A program made the position numbers and the translations under genes. The notes under the pieces are model-generated. The model had not been told where the DNA came from and did no database searches. It saw only the letters and a list, made by a program, of their open reading frames with translations. Positions 5,969-11,004 of a stretch of 11,004 nt of DNA are shown piece by piece (positions within the stretch are counted from its first letter, which is position 1; every line of letters starts with the position of its first letter). Source of the stretch: Bacillota bacterium. Lineage in GTDB: Bacteria > Bacillota > Clostridia > Oscillospirales > Ruminococcaceae. The stretch is from contig JAEWZG010000129.1 of NCBI GenBank assembly GCA_023395435.1, positions 1 to 11,004 of the forward strand, read 5' to 3'.

Positions 5969-8081
5969 AGTAAAGTTCAACGTTGTCATTATTATTAAGC
6001 AAGCTTGTATATGATGCATTCTGTCCGTTTATTCTCATAATAAGATTACCCTGTGGGTTTGATAAATCAAGAGAAACTAAGGTTAACACTTCAAGGAAAG
6101 CGTGTGGTGAATTATCCTCTTTTCCAGGAAGAATTGTACCCATGCCATTTAATGTAATGTTGATAGCAGGGGTATTTGATGAAATTGGGGACTGTGGAAC
6201 AATCTCAGGAACAGTGGGTGGTGCAATCACTTGTGCAGCTTCTATTTTTGTAACGATAGGAGGGATAACCTTTTCGGGGAGTTTTTGTGAGGTGATTATA
6301 TCTCCGTCATTTAAAAAGCTGTCAACAGGAATTATAGCCTTACCTTTTTGGAACTTATAACCCACTGCGTTGAAATCTATATTATCAAGTAGCTCAGAAA
6401 GCTTTGAAATTGATGTAATGACAACATTGTCACCATTGATAATTTTATAGTTGCTATCAACAACATTTCCATTTACAACAGCACTTGTGCCGATGGGATA
6501 CTGTATACCGTCAAAGGTAATATATTTTGGTGAAACGTCGCCCGCAATGTCTGAAATTGTTGCCTGTGCGGAAATTCCTGTAGTAGCGGGAATGATATTC
6601 ACAACGTCGCCTTGTTTTATTTTTGTTTCAATAGTAGCAGGCTCACCATTTAAAGTAAGCTGTGCTGGGGTTGAAATTTCACCCTTAAAGAGCATTTGTT
6701 CTCCGTTAAGAGTAAATGAAAGATTCTTGCCAGAATGACCGATAATCTGTCTTGCCTTAAAACCTGCCACCATAAGCAGGTCGAGAATGTTCATATTCCT
6801 TGTATCAAAGACTCTGTACTTTTTGTCATTCAGGATAATTGTTGAGAAATCATACCCGCTTTGAATAGTTGAAGTTACACCAATACCGATAGGTGTTACA
6901 AATTCAGGGCCTGTTATATCATTTCCGCCGAGTACAACATTTTTAATAAAGTTATGTCCGCCGACTGCTACTCGTGCTTCAGGAATATCAAGCTTTTTTG
7001 CAATAATATAAACAAGATCAGGTATCTGACTTCCGCCACCGACAAGGAATACTGCCGCAGGGGCCTCGCCATTAACTTCGAGTATATTATTAACGATCGT
7101 ATCTGCGAGTGTGTCAACAGTCGGATATATTGACTTGAAGAAATCATTAGCTTCAATAGTCTGTTCAACGCCGAGAATGTCTTTATATGTGATAGTATCT
7201 GACTTTGATGAAAATTTCATCTGCTCTGCTGTATCAAAGTCAACAAGATATTTTTTTATAATGTCTTCGGTAATTTCATCACCGGCAATAGTAGCCATTG
7301 CGTATGAAACTATACTGCCGTTCTTGGAAACAGCAATGTCGGAGGTTCCAGCACCGATATCAACAAGTGCAATGTTAATAAGTCTCAGTTCCGGTGGAAC
7401 AATTACATTCATAGCGGCAATAGGTTCAAGTGTAAGGCTTGAAACAGTAAGTTTGTTTGCATCAGTAACAGCATATAAACCTTCAACAACAATATTCGGG
7501 AGGAATGCCGCAATAATTTCTATGGTAACAGACTTTCCCTTATGGCCAACAATACTCTTCATTGGGTAACTATCAAGGAAATAACTAACTACGCTGTGAC
7601 CGACACAATAGAATGAAACAGCCTCATCTTCGGCTTTCTGCTTGTCAATTACTTCTTGTGCTTTTGATACTGCTTCGATCTCAATAGTCTTTTCAATTTC
7701 GGAAGTGATTGCATCAGAAGTTGGAACTTCCATATCAAGCTTGATATGTTGCGTTTTTAATGCACGTCCTGCAGCAGCAATGCATACATGCGAAAGACGA
7801 ATGTTATTACGCTCTTCAAGTGTTGACTTCACGATGTTAACAACACCCGCAACAGCATTGATATCCTCAATCTGGCCGTCAATCATAGCTCTTTTTGTAT
7901 GTGGAACAGAAACATGGTCTATTATTGTAAAAACTCCGTCAACCATTTTTGCAATAATACCGACGATAGTTCTTGTACCTATATCAAGAGAGAAGATAAC
8001 ATTGCCCTGACGCTTTTTTGCTGGCGTTGAAGCTTTCTTCTTTTTAGTCTGCTTAGCCTTGCTTGATTTTGTTGTTCCCAT
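5961..8081 (-). CDS. FtsA-like actin-family protein with long C-terminal extension
   Basis: 706 residues from ATG 8081. Residues 1-25 are strongly basic (ten Lys/Arg). The actin fold follows: phosphate-1 motif FSLDIGTRTIVGII (30-43), an SHS2/1C-like insertion (about 68-180, beginning GQIEDINAV and containing HVCIAAAGRAL), phosphate-2 motif ALVDIGAGTSDIAV (238-251), and adenosine motif AVFLVGGGSQIPDL (343-356). The core matches FtsA, the actin homologue that ties FtsZ to the membrane. After about residue 430 come some 270 extra residues with recurring short beta motifs and a Pro-rich linker (602-634), ending VELYFD with no amphipathic helix. I recall FtsA-like proteins of about this length in Clostridia, but I know of no assigned role. 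It is not beside ftsZ, so I do not call it ftsA. A role in division, shape or polar assembly is inferred. Confidence 0.85.
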   Translation of the reverse strand: MGTTKSSKAKQTKKKKASTPAKKRQGNVIFSLDIGTRTIVGIIAKMVDGVFTIIDHVSVPHTKRAMIDGQIEDINAVAGVVNIVKSTLEERNNIRLSHVCIAAAGRALKTQHIKLDMEVPTSDAITSEIEKTIEIEAVSKAQEVIDKQKAEDEAVSFYCVGHSVVSYFLDSYPMKSIVGHKGKSVTIEIIAAFLPNIVVEGLYAVTDANKLTVSSLTLEPIAAMNVIVPPELRLINIALVDIGAGTSDIAVSKNGSIVSYAMATIAGDEITEDIIKKYLVDFDTAEQMKFSSKSDTITYKDILGVEQTIEANDFFKSIYPTVDTLADTIVNNILEVNGEAPAAVFLVGGGSQIPDLVYIIAKKLDIPEARVAVGGHNFIKNVVLGGNDITGPEFVTPIGIGVTSTIQSGYDFSTIILNDKKYRVFDTRNMNILDLLMVAGFKARQIIGHSGKNLSFTLNGEQMLFKGEISTPAQLTLNGEPATIETKIKQGDVVNIIPATTGISAQATISDIAGDVSPKYITFDGIQYPIGTSAVVNGNVVDSNYKIINGDNVVITSISKLSELLDNIDFNAVGYKFQKGKAIIPVDSFLNDGDIITSQKLPEKVIPPIVTKIEAAQVIAPPTVPEIVPQSPISSNTPAINITLNGMGTILPGKEDNSPHAFLEVLTLVSLDLSNPQGNLIMRINGQNASYTSLLNNNDNVELYFD

Positions 8082-8088
8082 AGAAAGA

Positions 8089-8094
8089 CTTCCT
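8089..8094 (-). promoter_or_regulatory. Ribosome binding site deciding the FtsA-like start
   Basis: AGGAAG on the minus strand, seven bases before ATG 8081. A longer frame reaching 8111 would run into the hairpin region and lacks a ribosome binding site. Confidence 0.75.
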
Positions 8095-8110
8095 TTCAAA
8101 AGATAAAACA

Positions 8111-8134
8111 AAAGGGGAAATCTAATTCCCCTTT
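8111..8134 (-). terminator. Terminator-like hairpin between aroK and the FtsA-like gene
   Basis: A nine-bp perfect stem AAAGGGGAA/TTCCCCTTT with a six-base loop. Read on the minus strand it is followed by TGTTTTATCT, a reasonable intrinsic terminator for the fabD-aroE-aroK transcript. It also lies just downstream of the predicted start of the FtsA-like mRNA, so it may instead form a 5' stem-loop on that message. Confidence 0.7.
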
Positions 8135-8143
8135 ATTATATAA

Positions 8144-8172
8144 ATTATATCAATATTTTATTTTGTTTGCAA
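8144..8172 (-). promoter_or_regulatory. Candidate promoter for the FtsA-like gene
   Basis: On the minus strand, TTGCAA (8172-8167), a 17-base spacer and a consensus TATAAT (8149-8144). The -35 lies within the last codons of aroK. Predicted transcription start is about 8137. A second TATAAT at 8140-8135 has no good -35. Confidence 0.55.
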
Positions 8173-8655
8173 GAATTTTTTAATATCACCAACGATATCT
8201 TCAGGTGAATTATTACCATCCACCTCATAATCACAATGTGCTATGTAGTATGGGATTCTTTTTTTATATAGATCATAAAGTTCAGCCTTTGACTTGTTTT
8301 TTGCAAGAGGACGTTTTTGGTCACCAGAGATTCTCGCAAAGCAAACATTAAAGGATGTGTTGATAAATATAATTCTTCCGTGATGTTTTGCTTTTGTCGC
8401 GTTGGAAATACTGACAAGAGCGCCACCACCTGTTGAAATTACCAAATTGTTATTAGTGAGTTCTGCAATTGAGGATGTTTCAAGCCTTCTGAAGTATTGC
8501 TCGCCATGTTGCTCAAATATTTCTGAAATACTTTTCCCCGTTTTTTCTGTAATATATTCATCAAGATCAATGAATGAGTAATCAAATTCCTTTGCCAGAA
8601 GTTTTCCTATTGTTGTTTTTCCACAGCCCATAAAACCACATAAATAAATATTCAT
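8158..8655 (-). CDS. aroK: Shikimate kinase
   Basis: 165 residues, the usual size for AroK. It phosphorylates shikimate to shikimate 3-phosphate with ATP in the cytoplasm (chorismate pathway). The P-loop is GFMGCGKTT (residues 7-15, Lys13). Asp30 and Asp32 in FIDLDEYI match the Mg2+/shikimate-binding DxD, Arg56 in FRRLE and the STGGGAL stretch (75-80) line the substrate site, QKRPLA (113-118) is the lid with its ATP-binding arginine, and Arg133 in KRIPYY is the C-terminal substrate arginine. All key residues are present. The ATG shares one base with the aroE stop codon (TAATG), and AGAGGG lies seven bases upstream within aroE, so the two are translationally coupled. Confidence 0.96.
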   Translation of the reverse strand: MNIYLCGFMGCGKTTIGKLLAKEFDYSFIDLDEYITEKTGKSISEIFEQHGEQYFRRLETSSIAELTNNNLVISTGGGALVSISNATKAKHHGRIIFINTSFNVCFARISGDQKRPLAKNKSKAELYDLYKKRIPYYIAHCDYEVDGNNSPEDIVGDIKKFLQTK

Positions 8656-9494
8656 TAAAATACCCTCTTTACATATTCCTGCATCTGTGTTATCAGTAAG
8701 TCTATTTCTTCAGCCGAGTAACTTGCATTGTCCCAGATTTCGTGAGCGGCAACCGCCTGCCAAACAAGCATTGCCATTCCGTTAATGGTGCATCCTCCAA
8801 ATTCTATTGATTTCTTTAGTAGTAATGTTTCTGTCGGGTTGTAAATAGCATCAAACACACATTTACAGTTTCGAATGACTTCGTCGCTTACCGGACATTT
8901 GTCGGTGTCTGGGTACATACCCACTGGAGTTGAATTTATAAGAAGATCATAGCTACCCTGAATTGAATTTAGGGAAGTTATTGTGACCTTTGCGTCAGGC
9001 TTTAGAATGAGAATATCTTCTAAAACCTTCTGTGCCTTTTCCATTGAGCTTTCTCTCACTGCAATTGTTAAGTCCGAATCAGCGAGTGCAGCCTCAATAG
9101 CCATCATGCGTCCTGCTCCGCCACAGCCTAATAAAAGAACTTTTCCGCCTAAATTCCCACCTCCTGATTCAAGGGCACGTAAGAAGCCGAATACGTCAGT
9201 GTTGTACCCTGTTGAGATACCGTCCTTGTTATGAACGCAGTTTATTGCTCCGTAACGTTCAGCCGAAGCGTCCAATTTATCAATAAATGGTATAATTTTT
9301 ACCTTATGGGGAATTGTAACATTATATCCTGTGAAGGTTTTTAAAAAGTCGACTTGAGTTAAAAGCTGTTCAGGAGTAAGCTCAAGAATAGAATAGTCGC
9401 CTTTTTTTTCTGAAAGGTCAAAAAGCCTTTGATGGATAGTAGGTGAAATTGTATGAGGCAGGCTTTCTCCAAGAACGCAGAATTGACGCGTCAT
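8655..9494 (-). CDS. aroE: Shikimate dehydrogenase
   Basis: 279 residues, typical length. It reduces 3-dehydroshikimate to shikimate, normally with NADPH. The N-terminal substrate domain has LGESLPHTISPTIH (Thr15 and Ser17 at the usual shikimate-binding Ser positions), YNVTIPHK with catalytic Lys64, AINCVHN (Asn85), and GYNTDVFGF with catalytic Asp100. The nucleotide-binding loop is LLGCGGAGRMM (121-131), a normal variant of GxGGxxR. INSTPVGMYPD (187-196) and NGMAMLVWQA (238-247) are further family signatures. AAGGAG eight bases before ATG supports the start. It lies 30 bases after fabD and overlaps aroK by one base. Whether it is specific for shikimate or also accepts quinate cannot be told from sequence. 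Confidence 0.96.
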   Translation of the reverse strand: MTRQFCVLGESLPHTISPTIHQRLFDLSEKKGDYSILELTPEQLLTQVDFLKTFTGYNVTIPHKVKIIPFIDKLDASAERYGAINCVHNKDGISTGYNTDVFGFLRALESGGGNLGGKVLLLGCGGAGRMMAIEAALADSDLTIAVRESSMEKAQKVLEDILILKPDAKVTITSLNSIQGSYDLLINSTPVGMYPDTDKCPVSDEVIRNCKCVFDAIYNPTETLLLKKSIEFGGCTINGMAMLVWQAVAAHEIWDNASYSAEEIDLLITQMQEYVKRVF

Positions 9495-9524
9495 AATAAA
9501 GACTCCTTTTGTGAGAGGATACTG

Positions 9525-10460
9525 CTATTCTGAAAAAAGTGAACTTAATGCCTTTTCAAGTGTAGCAGTATTTTCGATATTAACGGCTGTTACGCCTTTT
9601 AATGTTTTCTTAACAAGTCCTGTGAGAACCTTATTCGGACCAAGTTCAATATAGTTATTGTAACCATTGTCATTTAAAAGGGTAAGCTCACTTGTGAATT
9701 TTACAGGTGAAACAATATGCTTTGCAAGGTATGCAGGCATATCTGAATAATCATCAAGGATTCCGCCAGTAAGATTTGAATAGAAATCACATACTGGTGA
9801 ATTAAAAGAAACTTTAGAATCCTTTACAGCAGCAAGGAATTCATCTGATGCTGGTTGCATTAATTTCGAATGGAATGCAGAAGAAACGTTAAGCTTTATT
9901 GCTTTTGCTTTTCTCTCTGTAAATATTTCAATTGCCTTGTCAACTGCGTCAACATCACCTGCAATAACAGTCTGTGCTGATGAGTTGTAATTAACAGGGA
10001 TAACATATCCGCCAATCTCACTACAGATTTTTTCTATCTCATCGGCAGATTGTCCAATTATCGCACACATTGCACCATTTGAATTTTCAGAAGCCTTCTG
10101 CATTGCTTCGCTTCGTGCTTTGATGAGCCTAAAGCCTTCCTCAACAGTAATCATTTCACAAGCGACCATTGCTGCATATTCACCGAGCGAATGACCTGCA
10201 ACAGCACTGAAATTAATGCCATTCTCCTTAGCAGCTTCAAATGCACATAATGATGTAGCAAAAATTGCTGGCTGAGAGTATATAGTTTTAGAAAGCTCTT
10301 CTTCAGGGCCATTAAAACAGATTTCCTTAAGATTAAAGCTGAAAACTGTATCTGCAATATCAAAGATTTCTAGAGCAGAAGGGAGTGATTCACAAAGCTC
10401 CTTTGCCATTCCTGCATACTGTGAGCCCTGCCCAGAGAAAAGAAAAACGTTTTTAGACAT
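9525..10460 (-). CDS. fabD: Malonyl-CoA:ACP transacylase
   Basis: 311 residues from ATG 10460, the normal FabD length. It transfers malonate from CoA to acyl carrier protein for type II fatty acid synthesis in the cytoplasm. The sequence shows FLFSGQGSQYAGM (Gln11, oxyanion hole), the nucleophile elbow AGHSLGEYAA with Ser91, Arg116 in KARSEAM (malonyl carboxylate), the catalytic base His197 in SSAFHSKLM, and the ELGPNKVL segment (272-279). AAAGGA eight bases before ATG decides this start; an in-frame extension to 10508 would add 16 residues not expected in the family. It is the first gene of the leftward fabD-aroE-aroK run and diverges from fabH. A TATAAA at 10499-10494 could serve as its -10, but no good -35 is visible. 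Confidence 0.96.
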   Translation of the reverse strand: MSKNVFLFSGQGSQYAGMAKELCESLPSALEIFDIADTVFSFNLKEICFNGPEEELSKTIYSQPAIFATSLCAFEAAKENGINFSAVAGHSLGEYAAMVACEMITVEEGFRLIKARSEAMQKASENSNGAMCAIIGQSADEIEKICSEIGGYVIPVNYNSSAQTVIAGDVDAVDKAIEIFTERKAKAIKLNVSSAFHSKLMQPASDEFLAAVKDSKVSFNSPVCDFYSNLTGGILDDYSDMPAYLAKHIVSPVKFTSELTLLNDNGYNNYIELGPNKVLTGLVKKTLKGVTAVNIENTATLEKALSSLFSE

Positions 10461-10468
10461 ATTGAATA

Positions 10469-10474
10469 TCCTTT
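10469..10474 (-). promoter_or_regulatory. Ribosome binding site deciding the fabD start
   Basis: AAAGGA on the minus strand, eight bases before ATG 10460. It favours the shorter protein, whose N-terminus matches FabD. Confidence 0.7.
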
Positions 10475-10526
10475 CAGAGTAATTTTGTTTATATTTATAC
10501 ACTGGCATTATTTTCTTAAGATTAAC

Positions 10527-10556
10527 TTGACAAAGTACCTAAAAATATAATACAAT
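10527..10556 (+). promoter_or_regulatory. Candidate fabH promoter P1
   Basis: TTGACA at 10527-10532, an 18-base spacer and TACAAT at 10551-10556. A consensus -35 and near-consensus -10 make this the strongest-looking promoter in the region. The predicted start (about 10563) leaves a leader of about 180 bases before fabH. Confidence 0.6.
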
Positions 10557-10563
10557 GGAAAAG

Positions 10564-10576
10564 TTACAAAGTGTAA
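10564..10576. promoter_or_regulatory. Palindrome at the P1 start site, candidate operator
   Basis: TTACA-AAG-TGTAA is a perfect 5-bp inverted repeat with a three-base centre, lying right at the predicted P1 transcription start where a repressor would block initiation. The regulator is unknown. Confidence 0.35.
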
Positions 10577-10605
10577 TAATTATGCTTAAAAAATAGATTG
10601 AATAC

Positions 10606-10650
10606 ATAAATATATATTATTATAAATACAACTTAAGTATATATATTTAT
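10606..10650. repeat. 12-bp perfect AT-only inverted repeat
   Basis: ATAAATATATAT (10606-10617) and ATATATATTTAT (10639-10650) are exact reverse complements separated by 21 bases. They lie in the fabH leader if P1 is used. Since the sequence is pure A/T, it may be chance. Confidence 0.3.
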
Positions 10651-10654
10651 CAGA

Positions 10655-10671
10655 TTACTACAAAATAGTAA
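10655..10671. promoter_or_regulatory. Palindrome just upstream of P2, candidate operator
   Basis: TTACTA-CAAAA-TAGTAA is a perfect 6-bp inverted repeat with a five-base centre, ending four bases before the P2 -35. Its arms begin TTAC and end GTAA like the palindrome at 10564, which hints at a shared binding protein. Confidence 0.4.
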
Positions 10672-10675
10672 CAAT

Positions 10676-10703
10676 TTGATATAAACCATACTCACATTAT
10701 AAC
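10676..10703 (+). promoter_or_regulatory. Candidate fabH promoter P2
   Basis: TTGATA at 10676-10681, a 16-base spacer and TATAAC at 10698-10703. It would give a short leader (about 30 bases) ahead of the fabH ribosome binding site. Confidence 0.45.
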
Positions 10704-10730
10704 ATATTTTTTATGTCAAAACAATAAATA

Positions 10731-10736
10731 GGAGGG
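10731..10736 (+). promoter_or_regulatory. Ribosome binding site deciding the fabH TTG start
   Basis: GGAGGG lies six bases before TTG at 10743. No ATG or GTG exists upstream in this frame after the in-frame TAA at 10725, so the TTG is the start. Confidence 0.8.
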
Positions 10737-10742
10737 CTTTTT

Positions 10743-11004
10743 TTGAAAGGTATTAAAATAGTTGGCGTCGGGACATATGTTCCTGAACGAATTGTGACAA
10801 ATGATGATTTCACAAGTATTATTGAAACCTCTGACGAATGGATAAGAACAAGAACGGGAATGAAAGAGCGTCATTTATCTCAAGGTGAACCAACATGGTA
10901 TATGGGAGCAAAAGCTGTTCAGTCTGCAATGGACAAAGCTGGAATTGAACCAAGTGAAATCGGACTGATAATTTCAACAAGTGTTTCTGGTGATTTTTAT
11001 ACTC
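10743..11004 (+). CDS. fabH: 3-oxoacyl-ACP synthase III, N-terminal part (runs off the window)
   Basis: The first 87 codons of FabH, open to the right edge. The enzyme condenses an acyl-CoA (acetyl-CoA or a branched primer) with malonyl-ACP to begin fatty acid synthesis. Recognisable are KIVGVGTYVPERIVTNDD at the very N-terminus, SDEWIRTRTGMKERH (about 30-44), the classic FabH/thiolase-fold segment, and the helix and strand around DKAGIEPSEIGLIISTS. The catalytic Cys-His-Asn triad lies beyond the window, so activity cannot be judged. Translation starts at TTG, at the end of a run of seven T, after a strong GGAGGG. It diverges from fabD, whose product makes the malonyl-ACP it uses. More fatty-acid genes probably follow to the right (inference). 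Confidence 0.92.
   Translation, partial: MKGIKIVGVGTYVPERIVTNDDFTSIIETSDEWIRTRTGMKERHLSQGEPTWYMGAKAVQSAMDKAGIEPSEIGLIISTSVSGDFYT

Noticed and set aside
7111..7569. A 152-codon open frame on the plus strand inside the FtsA-like gene
   Set aside because: It lies antisense to a confidently assigned actin-fold coding region, has no recognisable motif or ribosome binding site, and reflects the codon composition of the opposite strand.
5080..10460. Possible defence or mobile island in the leftward block
   Set aside because: All five genes are housekeeping or envelope families with uniform composition; no integrase, transposase, direct repeats or defence domains are present.
10675..10719. TTTGAT and TCAAA half-sites as a FabT box
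   Set aside because: The half-sites are more than 30 bases apart, not the compact palindrome that FabT needs.
10461..10742. Possible riboswitch or small RNA gene in the fabD-fabH gap
   Set aside because: Nearly pure A/T, no GC-cored helices, no terminator hairpin and no known riboswitch core seen; promoters and operators explain it better.

Overview
The window reads as ordinary chromosomal DNA of a low-GC Gram-positive bacterium, most likely a gut-type Clostridia (Ruminococcaceae/Oscillospiraceae-like). This is inferred from the AT-rich codon use, the strong AGGAGG-type ribosome binding sites, a TTG start, and the gene families present (MoxR/DUF58/transglutaminase operon, long FtsA-like actin homologue, FabD/FabH, Clostridia-type HAD phosphatase). 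No database search was possible. There are eleven genes on two strands and no sign of an insertion sequence, phage, CRISPR array, tRNA or rRNA.

Layout. Positions 3-5041 are rightward: the C-terminal end of a MoxR AAA+ ATPase, a DUF58 membrane protein, a multi-pass membrane transglutaminase, then (behind a likely promoter of its own) a HAD phosphatase and a 107-residue Cys-rich protein of unknown function. A 12-bp stem hairpin at 5045-5074 separates this block from a converging leftward block and probably terminates transcription from both sides. Positions 5080-10460 are leftward, transcribed in the order fabD, aroE, aroK, FtsA-like gene, SGNH-hydrolase lipoprotein. From 10743 a rightward fabH begins at a TTG codon and leaves the window. 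The 282-bp fabD-fabH intergenic region holds two candidate fabH promoters, each beside a perfect short palindrome.

How the genes fit together. MoxR, DUF58 and transglutaminase form a well-known conserved trio thought to act at the cell envelope: the ATPase works inside, while the transglutaminase fold faces outside, anchored by helices on both sides. FabD and FabH supply malonyl-ACP and start chain elongation in type II fatty acid synthesis. AroE and AroK are consecutive steps of the shikimate pathway and are translationally coupled by a one-base overlap. The FtsA-like protein and the SGNH lipoprotein suggest division or envelope functions, and each appears to have its own promoter.

The least explained item is the FtsA-like protein (706 residues). 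It has a complete actin/SHS2 core, then about 270 further residues in which a small motif (hydrophobic-NG hairpin, then a GD/ND turn into a beta strand) recurs. These look like tandem beta-grasp-like modules. The usual membrane-binding C-terminal helix of FtsA is absent, and there is a lysine-rich N-terminus. I found no convincing previously undescribed multi-gene system; the remaining findings are modest.
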